Assembly: GCF_040219335.1 (NCBI RefSeq) | Contig: NZ_JAVJSQ010000013.1 | Location: 1 to 39,938, forward strand | Origin: Gimesia sp. | GTDB lineage: Bacteria > Planctomycetota > Planctomycetia > Planctomycetales > Planctomycetaceae | DNA length: 39,938 bases | Reading direction: 5' to 3' | Shown here: positions 14,357 to 23,400 of the stretch, in pieces | Layout of the letters: the number at the start of each line of letters is the position of its first letter | Numbering within the stretch: position 1 is the stretch's first letter | The notes under the pieces: model-generated | Told to the model about the DNA's origin: nothing | Seen by the model: the letters and a program-made list of their open reading frames with translations, nothing else | The model's database searches: none | Position numbers and translations under genes: made by a program

Positions 14357-15766
14357 CGGTGTCCTTCCGGTAAGCGTGCAAAATCTTTCCATTGTGAAAT
14401 ATTTGGCGGGCCACTCAGGAAGCGAGGCCAGCCGCCGACGGGGGCTCAAGTGACCTGCCTCAAAAACCTGTACCAGGTCTTATGAAGGTTGGGTTAGGTA
14501 ATTTCGCTGTGCAGTTGGAATGAGGGCGCAGCCCGATTGGAAGTGCGCCGGGCATGGCGCAGTGATTGAAGGTGAAAGTCCTTTATGGGACCTATCGGAG
14601 GAAACCATGAGCTAAAAGCAGTTGCACGAACCGACAACAGTGGCCGAGGTTACGGGTGCCGGTTTTGCCGTGAGGTCGTGTGAGATGGAAGCTTGTAGCG
14701 AACTGCAGCACCGAACGAAAGTGAATCTCCAAGCAGGCCTTCCGGTCTGGGCCAGCGGGCTTCCATCCGTGACGCCCGATATCCGATCGTGGTCGGGGGG
14801 TATTGGAGGCGGGAGCGGCGGGACATCACTGTGTCTTACCCCGGGAGATCTCGAACGATCCAGGCAATGCGTCGAAAGACCAACTGACCTGGTAGGCATG
14901 GGTGGAGGAAACAACCCCAAGCCGATGTCGATCGAGAAGTCGGATCATCTCGTAGTAGTGACGAAGCCGGGTAATGCTGGTGGAGCGAAGGGGATGACAA
15001 GTTGAAAAGTTCTGAATCACGTCAACTGAGATTCGTGTTTGCCGACAACTCGAAAGAGAGCGAGGCTGCCCCGAAAGCGGACGTATCTGCTGGACGGTCA
15101 TACTTGCTGCATCAAGCGGATCACAATTTGACGAACGAAACAGACGCCCCGATAGAAGATCGCGATGCAAATCAAGATCGTCTGTTGGAACGGGTGGCCT
15201 CGCTGTCAAATTTGGCACGAGCGCTACTATTTGTGGCACGTAACAAAGGTGCTGCCGGAGTCGATGGTGTATCGACCGAAGAAGTCGTGGAGGCAGCTCC
15301 CGATCTTCTGCCAGAGATTCTCCACGCTCTGATTTCGGGAACGTACATGCCAGGCGATATCCGTCGTGTCTGGATTCCCAAACCTGGCGGAGGTGAGCGT
15401 GGACTGGGCATTCCCAATGTCATTGATCGGCTCGTTCAACAGGCGGTCTTGCTTCAGCTCGAACAGATCTTTGAACCAACCTTTCATGATAGCAGTCACG
15501 GGTTCCGCCGTTATCGCGGAGCCCAAACCACCATTACCGAAGCTAAAGGCTACTTCAATAAAGGATACGGCATTACAGTCGATATCGACTTGTCGAAGTT
15601 CTTTGATCGCGTCCACCATCAACGGCTACTCGGACGAATGTCCCAGCGTGTCGAGGATGGTCGCGTGCTGAAGTTGGTTCATCGGATGCTCAAGGCAAAG
15701 GTGGTGATGCCAGATGGAACATGCGTGGTCAGCGAAGAAGGCACTCCGCAAGGCGGCCTACTGTAA
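14357..15766 (+). mobile_element. Truncated group II intron
   Basis: The 5' end is placed at GTGTCC (14357) where IS3 similarity stops; this fits the GTGYG-like 5' consensus only loosely. The next 640 bp are structured, G-rich non-coding RNA-like sequence (GGTGAAAGTCC..GGGACC, GGAGGAAACC), as expected of domain I, leading to the intron-encoded reverse transcriptase at 15002. The RT is cut at 15766 and no domain V/VI is found downstream, so the 3' half is deleted and the intron is dead. The intervening frames at 14622-15005 are not real genes. Confidence 0.65.
15002..15766 (+). pseudogene. Group II intron reverse transcriptase/maturase, C-terminally truncated
   Basis: 254 residues, TTG 15002 with AGGGGATG upstream. 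RT blocks are clear: VARNKGAAGVDGVS (RT0/1), YMPGDIRRVWIPKPGGGERGLGIPNVIDRLVQQA (RT2), FEPTFHDSSHGFRRYRGAQ (RT2a), GITVDIDLSKFFDRVHHQRL (RT3, first catalytic Asp) and EEGTPQGGLL (RT4). The frame then ends. The YADD motif (RT5), the thumb, the X maturase domain and the endonuclease are missing; family members are about 420-600 residues. No reverse-transcriptase activity is possible. The break is abutted by an IS3 fragment at 15768, so a deletion or insertion at that junction removed the rest. Confidence 0.85.
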
Positions 15767-15767
15767 G

Positions 15768-15905
15768 ATGAATCTGGAACGGATCTACTGCTTGTGGCGC
15801 CGGAAAGAGCTTTAAAAAACGGGAAACAGCGAAATAAAAAATCACTGGGCACAGCAGCGACTCCTAAATGAGAACAGCCCTACCCCCTGCGTGCATCATT
15901 TTCTT
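15768..15905 (+). pseudogene. IS3 orfB fragment
   Basis: Reading NLERIYCLWRRKEL, then after a frameshift QRNKKSLGTAATPK, this resembles the central part of an IS3 orfB (RIYRLWRREGLKVPxKQxKKRRLG). It is short, shifted and interrupted by stops, and lies on the plus strand, so it is not from the same copy as 14190-14356. Confidence 0.5.
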
Positions 15906-16149
15906 TCTGGCGATTAAGAATATTCGTGGTTTGCATCGCGCTTGCGATATCCGTCAGGAACAGTGACCATCGTCACCATTCTCATGGATGAAGCGTTGAC
16001 AAAGGAAAATATTGCAGTGTTGTACGTCTTTAGCTGGAACGCGGAACTCGATCCGCGCTCGATCAAAAACATGCTCAACTTGGGACACCTGCTCTGCAAG
16101 TTACCGGCAATAACTCGCTGTGAGCTCTGGGCTACAATCTCTGGATCCG

Positions 16150-16674
16150 CATACCGGCAACCAGAAAACATGCGCGTCGAGTCGACTATGAATATGAGCG
16201 GTGTGAAACCGCCAGTATTTTCATGTTCACGGAACCTTTGTCGGGCTTGCGGGAAGTCCGAGTCCGCGATAAGCGGACCAAAGTAGACTGGGCGATTGAA
16301 ATGGAGCGGCTGCTGACATTACGTTATCGCTCTGCCAGAAAAGTCATCGTCATCTGCGACACTTTGCACACGCATACCAATGGAGCATTTTATGAGGCCT
16401 TTCCAGCTGAGAAGGCGCGTTCGCTGGTCCATCAGATTAAATTTGGCCAGACGCCGAAGCACGGCGGTTAGCTGAACATCGTTGAAAACAAAGTGCGTGC
16501 AATGCCCCGGTAGTCTATTACAGGTCGCCGCTTCGAATCCACGCGACTGTTGCGGAGGAAACTTGGTCCTGGTCTAAGAACTCCAACAAAAAGCAGCGGA
16601 GAGTGGACTGGCAGTTCAAAGTTCAGGACGCCAGATCGAAATTGAAGTCACTTTATCCCAAAATTAACTCCTGA
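16150..16674 (+). pseudogene. IS630-family transposase relic
   Basis: Frame 2 from about 16150 reads RRVDYEYERCETASIFMFTEP, LSGLREVRVRDKRTKVDWAIEME, KVIVICDTLHTHTNGAFYEAF and QIKFGQTPKHGG, the IS630 order around the second catalytic Asp (VMDNLNTH in active members; here CDTLHTH). A stop at 16469-16471 replaces the Trp of the usual HGSWLN. The C-terminal parts survive in other frames (LNIVENKVRAMP; VDWQFKVQDARSKLKSLYPKI up to TGA 16674). The 5' half is too decayed to follow; the bases 15906-16150 hold open frames with no recognised protein. Confidence 0.72.
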
Positions 16675-16707
16675 CACAGCACTATAATAAAGAAAAGTGA
16701 ACTAATG

Positions 16708-16738
16708 TTGAACTTCGTCCACAGTTCAGTATATACTG
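16708..16738 (+). promoter_or_regulatory. Possible promoter with 12-bp palindrome
   Basis: TTGAAC at 16708 is followed 16 bp later by TATATA, a fair sigma70-like match, about 90 bp before the GYF_2 start. The -10 region is embedded in a perfect palindrome CAGTATATACTG (16727-16738) that could be an operator. Weak by-eye evidence. Confidence 0.3.
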
Positions 16739-16827
16739 GAATTTTGTCCTGACCATGGAATCCACTAATTAATATGTGTGATGAATTGTATTTTTCAAAC
16801 GTTTTTCAACATTGATTGTGATTATCA

Positions 16828-17946
16828 ATGGCAACTGAATGGTTCTACAAACAGTCTGAAGAAGAGCTGGGGCCATATCTCTTCAGTGACATGGTGGACA
16901 TGGTGCGTGAAGAGCGTTTATTGCCTGACACCTTAGTGCGTCCCAGCTATATGGATGAGTGGCAACGGGCAGATTCTGTAGTGGGTCTGTTTTATATGGC
17001 GCGGAAAGAACCGGAGACCCTGCCCCCCGTTTCTTCTGAAGAAATGGACCCTGATAATGAATATGCTGATGAAAATGATCTAGATGTATTTCTGGCAAAT
17101 TCAGATGAAACTGAGTCGACTGCTTCTGCTCTTCCGGAACAAAAATCTGAACGCCCGGGTTGGCTGAAACGGCTACTGTCATTGAGAGACAGCAAGATTC
17201 CTCCGGTTCCTCTCGCCCCCCAACGTGAGGTTCATGTCAATCTTCACGCTCCTGTTGACGGCAGCACGGAATCAGCGACCAGTTTGGAACAGCTTGAGGA
17301 CGCGCTCAGCGATTCAGACAATCTAAACGATGATGTTGAAATAGGTGCTTATTCCGAAGAGACCTGGTCATCGACGGTGAACGCAGCTGTCGAGCGCGTC
17401 GATGCCCGGGCATCCAAACAGGAACAGACTTCACCTCCCAGACACATACTCCCCACATTCAGCTTTTCCTTTCGGGATCATCCTGCTTTTCGCAAGTTGC
17501 TGGTGGGTTGCGTTTTCATCCTCTGTGCGAGTCTGGGGATCTATGGATTTGTCAATTGGATGGGGCAGGGGAAACTCTATTTTCCTTTTATCGGATATAC
17601 CTCGCCCCTGTTGTTTCTGGCATATGCTGGCTGCTCCTTACTGACGGTTCTTATGCTGGGACCACTGCTGGTCTATATTGCAGCGCCTTATTTGCGTCTC
17701 GGGTACCGAGTGGGGGCAGCTTTGGTGACCGCGAATATCACAATATTATTTCTGTTGAACTGGTCGGAAAAACAGAACATGATTTTCCCTTCACGCAGAC
17801 CGACTGAAACCAAACTGATCTTTCCGCTCCTGGGAGAATGTTCCCCGTTTGCATACTGGATGTACTTTGTAGATTCCGTGGTCATTGTGGCTGTAGTGGC
17901 TTACTTTGCCGCCTGGTGGCTGGAGGCGCAAGCTGATGAAATCTAA
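16828..17946 (+). CDS. GYF_2-domain membrane protein
   Basis: 372 residues, ATG 16828. Residues 3-58 are a GYF_2 domain: EWFYKQSEEELGPYLFSDMVDMVREERLLPDTLVR, a fold that binds Pro-rich peptides. A long acidic, low-complexity linker (60-200) precedes four membrane spans in the C-terminal half (LLVGCVFILCASLGIYGFV; LLFLAYAGCSLLTVLMLGPL; VGAALVTANITILFLLNW; DSVVIVAVVAYFAAWWL). The last 11 bp overlap the DUF1559 gene, a pairing that is very common in Planctomycetes, and the two products probably act together at the membrane. No ribosome site stronger than GATTGTG-type sequence is visible. Confidence 0.82.
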   Translation: MATEWFYKQSEEELGPYLFSDMVDMVREERLLPDTLVRPSYMDEWQRADSVVGLFYMARKEPETLPPVSSEEMDPDNEYADENDLDVFLANSDETESTASALPEQKSERPGWLKRLLSLRDSKIPPVPLAPQREVHVNLHAPVDGSTESATSLEQLEDALSDSDNLNDDVEIGAYSEETWSSTVNAAVERVDARASKQEQTSPPRHILPTFSFSFRDHPAFRKLLVGCVFILCASLGIYGFVNWMGQGKLYFPFIGYTSPLLFLAYAGCSLLTVLMLGPLLVYIAAPYLRLGYRVGAALVTANITILFLLNWSEKQNMIFPSRRPTETKLIFPLLGECSPFAYWMYFVDSVVIVAVVAYFAAWWLEAQADEI

Positions 17947-19027
17947 ACCTGGAAATATCGTACGAATCAACCACAGTTCTCTAACAGAGGCGTTTCGCCA
18001 GAGAGCAGGTTTTACCCTTGTCGAATTACTGGTTGCGACAGCGATCATCGGGATCTTAATTGCGCTGGCGCTTCCCGCGGTTCAGTCAGCACGCAACTCG
18101 GCCAGACAGTTGCAGTGTTTAAATAATATGCGCAATGTAAGTCTGGGACTGCTACAGGCGACAGACAGTGCGAATCGGTTCCCTGCTTGTGGTTATTTCG
18201 GAGATGGGACACCGACAGGTGGGGGCTCTTTTCGGAGCTGGGTTGTGGCCATTCTACCTTATATTGATCAGTCCAACCTGTACAATCAATGGGATGTTGA
18301 CCTGAACTACAAAGACCCCGTTAATGCTCCCCTGGCCCAAACGCATCTCCCTGTCCTGACCTGCCCTGATGATATTACTGAAGTCCCCGGCCAGGGAAAT
18401 CTGACTTACGTCGTCAGCAGTGGTGTCGGCTTTTCTGCAATGATTGGTGGAATCCATGACTGTCCAGTTGGTCCTTCATCAGGAAAGCTGGATTTGAATG
18501 GAAACGGGATTACATGCAACTCATCTACGGAGGGGGATGGAACACCGTCAGATCGGGAAATTTTTTTCCAGATGGGACTGTTTTTCAACGAAACGTGGAA
18601 AGGGGTTATTCGGGCCAAGCGTCACCATCAGATGTCTGGGCTTACAGATGGTGCTTCCAATACCATGCTGATTTCTGAGAATATTCGTACGGGGTATGAT
18701 CCAGCCAGACCTGATTCAGCCAACTGGGCTTCGCCGAATCCCTATCTCACCAGTTTTTATATAGGCAATCCCTGCCTGAATGGCAACTGCGCTTCCGGAA
18801 ACGTGGATTATAATCGCTCAAATTCAGGTCCAAGCAAGATTAACGCCGGAATCACTCAGCCCGAGGGGAGTGCCCCTTTTCCCAATTCACTGCACGAAGG
18901 AGGCGTTAACGTTGGATACTGTGATGGACACATTCAGTTTCTATCAGCAGACATTGACGGAAAAGTATATGCTGCTCTCGCCAGTCCCCAAGGGCAGGCA
19001 TTAAGTGGTACGCCACTGGAACAATAA
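17936..19027 (+). CDS. DUF1559 pilin-like protein
   Basis: 363 residues from ATG 17936 (TGGAGG about 11 bp upstream), overlapping the GYF_2 stop. It has a short basic leader, then the type IV pilin/pseudopilin signal AGFTLVELLVATAIIGILIALALPAVQSAR, with prepilin peptidase expected to cut between G and F (residue about 26), followed by the DUF1559 body (LQCLNNMRNVSLGLL, TDGASNTMLISE) and the conserved C-terminal HEGGVNVGYCDGHIQFLSADID. These proteins occur in dozens of copies in planctomycete genomes; they are presumed to assemble in or decorate the cell envelope, but no individual role is known. Confidence 0.92.
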   Translation: MKSKPGNIVRINHSSLTEAFRQRAGFTLVELLVATAIIGILIALALPAVQSARNSARQLQCLNNMRNVSLGLLQATDSANRFPACGYFGDGTPTGGGSFRSWVVAILPYIDQSNLYNQWDVDLNYKDPVNAPLAQTHLPVLTCPDDITEVPGQGNLTYVVSSGVGFSAMIGGIHDCPVGPSSGKLDLNGNGITCNSSTEGDGTPSDREIFFQMGLFFNETWKGVIRAKRHHQMSGLTDGASNTMLISENIRTGYDPARPDSANWASPNPYLTSFYIGNPCLNGNCASGNVDYNRSNSGPSKINAGITQPEGSAPFPNSLHEGGVNVGYCDGHIQFLSADIDGKVYAALASPQGQALSGTPLEQ

Positions 19028-19149
19028 GCGTAGTATTTCAGAACTTCAGCTTCTGAATCTATCTAAAATTTAGCAGTAATAATGATCGCTCGAAATCAAT
19101 TATGTACTCAGATTTAGGGGGGATGGCCTTTGGCACCTCGATCCTGGCC

Positions 19150-19390
19150 TCGAGGATGCTCTGCGTCATCAGCGGACCGGTGACACTTCTACCGACCGAA
19201 GCAGAATACGAATATGCCTGCCGTACCGGATCCAGATAACCAGCTTCTTATCAATCGCAAGGAAGTGGGAACCATCAATCCGAAACAGCCGCCTAGATGC
19301 GGCCTCCGCATCCTGTGACAATAGTCAGCTTGTATTCTGCAAATAAGATTGGATTGTTTGATATGCGAGCAAGTGTCTGGTAATGCTGCT
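19150..19390 (+). pseudogene. SUMF1/FGE-domain relic
   Basis: Two pieces of an SUMF1 domain can be read through stops and shifts: LPTEAEYEYACRTGS near 19184-19240 and VSLYSANKIGLFDMRASVW near 19326-19382. They match LPTEAEWEYACKAGS and VGHYPANSMGIYDMRGNVWEW of the intact domain encoded at 26.5-27.3 kb. The rest of the 19028-19419 gap has no gene. The intact homologue is 7 kb away, but the two differ too much to be a recent copy. Confidence 0.6.
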
Positions 19391-19419
19391 CGTACTTTAT
19401 CTCTCGAGATTGAGTCAAT

Positions 19420-20274
19420 ATGAAGGTTTCTAAATCCACCATCGGCTTCATCATGGCATGGATCCTGGTGAATGCAGGATTCTTTACCTTCCTTTCATCG
19501 AATCATGATAAAACCAAAACCGAAATCATTTTGGCTCCCGAGATTGTCAACGAATTTGAGTCCCTCCCGACTCCAAATCTGACAGGTATTTCAAAAGATT
19601 CTGTTACTCTCAGAGCAAGGCTTTTGAAACCGGAGAGGGTTGAGAAAAGGAAAGCTTATCCCCTGATTGTGTCCCTGCATGGGGCAGGAGAACGAGGAAA
19701 TGACAATCGACAACAGCTAAAATTTCTACCTCAGCAAATGGCAAAATCTCCTTGCCGAGAGACGTTTCCCTGTTTTGTTCTGGCACCGCAATGCCCGCGC
19801 GGCATGAATTGGTCGTCGACTGTAATCCAGGCTGACACTCCCGCCGGCGAAGATAAAATGCTGCTTGATCAGATTCACAAGTTAATTCTGGACATTTGCA
19901 GTAAATATCCCATTGATCAACAGAGGATTTACGTCACAGGATATTCGATGGGAGGCTTTGGGACCTGGAGTATGATTGCCCGTTACCCGGAATTGTTTGC
20001 TGCAGCCGTACCGATTTGCGGTGGAGGCAATCCGGAAACAGTATCCAGATTCTCAAAGATGGCCATCTGGATTGCTCACGGAGATGCAGATCAGACCATA
20101 CCGGTAGCTTCTTCAAGAAGGATGGTCAAGGCACTTCAACAGGTGGGCAGTTCACCAGTTTACGTGGAGTTAAGGGGAGTCACTCATGATAGCTGGACAC
20201 CCACATACAGCGAGCAGTCCGGAATGATGGAATGGTTATTCAAACAAAGAAGATCTCCGGGCAGTTCTCATTGA
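19420..20274 (+). CDS. Secreted alpha/beta hydrolase (predicted peptidase/esterase)
   Basis: 284 residues, ATG 19420. An N-terminal signal anchor (IGFIMAWILVNAGFFTFLSS) is followed by an alpha/beta-hydrolase domain: oxyanion region YPLIVSLHGAGERGNDN, nucleophile elbow GYSMGGFG with Ser176, acid in AHGDADQTIP (Asp224) and His256 in VTHDSW. The layout matches dienelactone-hydrolase/phospholipase-like predicted peptidases, in which the same LHGxGERG and THDxW blocks occur. The product is probably exported and acts on an ester or peptide bond; the substrate is unknown. It stands alone, between the SUMF1 relic and a perfect inverted repeat at 20353. Confidence 0.85.
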   Translation: MKVSKSTIGFIMAWILVNAGFFTFLSSNHDKTKTEIILAPEIVNEFESLPTPNLTGISKDSVTLRARLLKPERVEKRKAYPLIVSLHGAGERGNDNRQQLKFLPQQMAKSPCRETFPCFVLAPQCPRGMNWSSTVIQADTPAGEDKMLLDQIHKLILDICSKYPIDQQRIYVTGYSMGGFGTWSMIARYPELFAAAVPICGGGNPETVSRFSKMAIWIAHGDADQTIPVASSRRMVKALQQVGSSPVYVELRGVTHDSWTPTYSEQSGMMEWLFKQRRSPGSSH

Positions 20275-20352
20275 AAATCTTCTGAACTCTCTATCTCAAA
20301 TGGTCCCAGATCCCATGCCTGAGAAATACCTTCTATCCAATCTTGCAAATCG

Positions 20353-20392
20353 AATGTACAACAATAATTAACCATAATTATTGTTGTACATT
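20353..20392. repeat. Perfect AT-rich inverted repeat, 18-bp arms
   Basis: The arm AATGTACAACAATAATTA (20353-20370) and its exact reverse complement (20375-20392) flank a 4-nt ACCA loop. It lies 79 bp after the hydrolase stop and 64 bp before the EF-hand gene. There is no T-run, so it is a poor intrinsic terminator; a protein-binding site or mRNA stem controlling the downstream gene is possible. Confidence 0.7.
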
Positions 20393-20456
20393 AGTAAATG
20401 TGAATGTAACATGAATATTGGCATGACTGTTATTTTGTACCGAGGAATATGAGTTT

Positions 20457-23400
20457 ATGTTCAATCGAAATAACGTTATTTATCTGATTTTAAGATCTTT
20501 TTATTGTTGGATTATTCTTCTCAGTTCTCCTGATTTTGAGACGACCTGCCTGCGAGCAGATACAGGCAGTCAGAAGCCAGAATCCAGGGTAGAGAAAGCG
20601 AGAAGTAACCCTGCCACTAAGACGTCGATGTCCCTGGCAAGCATTAAAGATTCTTTTCTTGCTCACGATGCTGATGAGAATGGTCAGTTATCCAGATCAG
20701 AATTTCTCAAATCGTTTCCTGAACAGAATCAACCCGTCGCTCAAAGAGACTTTAAGCTATTCAATCGTGATGGTGATCAGGCTCTGTCATTTGAGGAATA
20801 CCGTACAATTCCAGGTCTCGTTCCTAAACGATTTCGTGGTTCGATCACTCATTCTTTGGCTGCTTATCTTGAAAAACAGACAGACGTCATTAATCAGAAC
20901 TGGAAGAAGTGGGACACGGATGGAAACGACCGCCTGTCCCCTGAGGAATTCAAGTCAGCGAAACTTGAAGATCAGATCCCAGGCATACCCCAGACCACTC
21001 TGAAAGATTGGGACCGGGATGACGATGGAACCGTCAGCCGGGAGGACTGCCGTCATGTACTGGAAGCGGCTTACGGATTGAGACGCCTGAATGGTCAGCC
21101 CCTTGAGCTACCGACCGGTCAAGTAGTTTACTGGTGGCATTTCAAGGATCTGGATCGAGACCGGAATGATCAGCTGACTTTTAAGGAATTTCTAGCCTAT
21201 TACAAACGCTTCGGTGAAGAAGAAACGAAACAACGTTTTAAGAAGGGGGATACCAATCAGGATGAAATTCTATCTCTCAAAGAGTGGGCAGAAATGCCCG
21301 GTTTTTTACTCGATCCAATCTCAGAATTTCGCAACTTGGATCGGAATCTCGATGCCCAGGTAGATCCGCAGGAACTGCTGGAGGGGATCGCTCCGTTTCT
21401 GCGTCCGCTGGCACAGTTTACCTTTCCGGGTTTTGACCGGGATCAGGATGGAACGCTTTCATTAGATGAGTACCGACTGACGCTGGTGGCGAACCGGGTG
21501 GAAAACTGGGATGTCACTTCCCGGGATACGGATCATGACGGTCGCCTGAGCCTGCAGGAAATGGCCTGGATCCCCGGCCTGGAATTGAGTCTGTTGCGTC
21601 AGGATTATTTTCAACGGCTGGATCAGAATCAGAACGGCTACCTGGAACTCGAGGAGTTCAAAGTGTCGGTCAACGGTGGAAAAGTCCCCCCCGAGATAGC
21701 CTTGAAAGCTGGTTTTTACAGCCGGGACGCCAATCGGGACAGGCAAGTGACCGAAGATGAATTCGTGGCCTCGTTCCCAGAAGAGCAGCAGGCGGGAGCC
21801 AGACGCGACTTTCATCTGTTTAACCGTGACGGGAATAAACTCCTCTCGTTTGAAGAGTATCGCACGATCGCCGGTCTGATCCCTGTCGCTTTACGTCAGG
21901 GACTGCCGCATCCTCTGCAACCTCTGGTTGAACAGCAGCTGGCTCTGATCGAAAAACACTGGCAGCAGTGGGATCAGGATAGTAACGACAGTTTGTCCCC
22001 TGAGGAATTTGAAGGAGCAAAGATTCACGAAACGATTTCCGGATTACCACCTGCAGACATAAAAGCATGGGACCGGAATAACGACGGGCAAATCAGCAAG
22101 GATGACTGTCACCGGGTAATCGAAGCCGCTTATGGACTCCGGCGCCTCGATGGCCAGCCTTTGTACCTTCCCTCGGGACGCATCGTATATTGGTGGCATT
22201 TTAAAAATCTGGACCGAGATCACAACGAACAACTGACCTTAGAAGAGTTTCAAAGTTACTACCGGAGATATGGAGAAGAGAAAGGGAAGCAAAGGTTTAC
22301 CGATGGAGACTCTGACCAGAATCAGACGATCTCACTTCAGGAATGGACAGAGATGCCAGGTCTGTTGCTCGACCCAATTTCTGAATTTCAACTAATGGAT
22401 CGCAACCTGGACACCTTTGTGGATCAGGATGAGCTTGTCGAGCAGACCTCAAAATGGTTAGTCCCATTATCTCGGTATACCTTTCCAGGGTTTGACCTTG
22501 ATCGTGACGGAAAACTCTCTCTTGACGAATATCGTATGACCATGCCGGTCAATAAGTTGGAGAACTGGGCAGTTACTTCACGTGATTCGGATTTTGATGG
22601 GCGTTTGAGCCTGAATGAGATGGCCTGGACTCCCGGACTGGAGTTAAGCCTCTTAAGACATGAGTACTTTCGACGCCTTGACCTCAACCAGAATGATTTT
22701 CTCGAACTAAATGAATATCAGTTTTCCATCGACAGTAGTCGGGTACCCGTGGAGATTGTACTACAGGTTGCTTTTGCTTCCAGAGATACTGACCAGGATG
22801 GCCGGTTAAATGAAACGGAGTATTTGGCAGCCTTTCCCCAAGAGAAGCAGGCAGAAGCAAAACGTGATTTCCAGCTGTTTAATCTGGACGGTGATGATCA
22901 ATTATCTGCTCAGGAATTTCGAACGATACCCGGTCAGGTTCCATTGGCTTTACGTGGGGCTTTGCCGCATCCACTGACTCCGATGATTGAAAAGCAGATA
23001 GCTCTGATTGAAGAAAACTGGGAGCAGTGGGATCAGGATGGGGATGGCAATCTGTCTGCGAAAGAATATCCATCCACAACATTGAGTACACACCTGCCAG
23101 GCATCGAATCTCTTGAGCTGCGCGAGTGGGATCATAATTCGGACGGTACCATTGACCTGGAAGAATGTCGAGGGGTGATAACAGCCGCCTATGGATTGCG
23201 ACGTCTGGATGGCCAGCCTCTTCAGCTTCCCTCGGGGCTTGTTGTCTACTGGTGGCATTTCAAAGATCTGGACCGCGATCACAGTGATGGCTTATCCCTG
23301 GCAGAGTTTCAGACCTATTACAACCGATTTGGTGAAGAGGATGCAAAAACGCGTTTTCAGAAAGGGGATACGAATCAGGATGAAATACTCTCACTTAAAG

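Noticed and set aside
14612..15239. Several 100-140-codon frames on both strands before the reverse transcriptase
   Set aside because: They lie in the structured RNA part of the group II intron and have no protein similarity I can see.
15942..16286. 114-codon frame between the IS3 fragment and IS630 relic
   Set aside because: Its 3' part runs out of frame over the IS630 transposase, and its 5' part has no recognisable family; treated as decayed mobile DNA.
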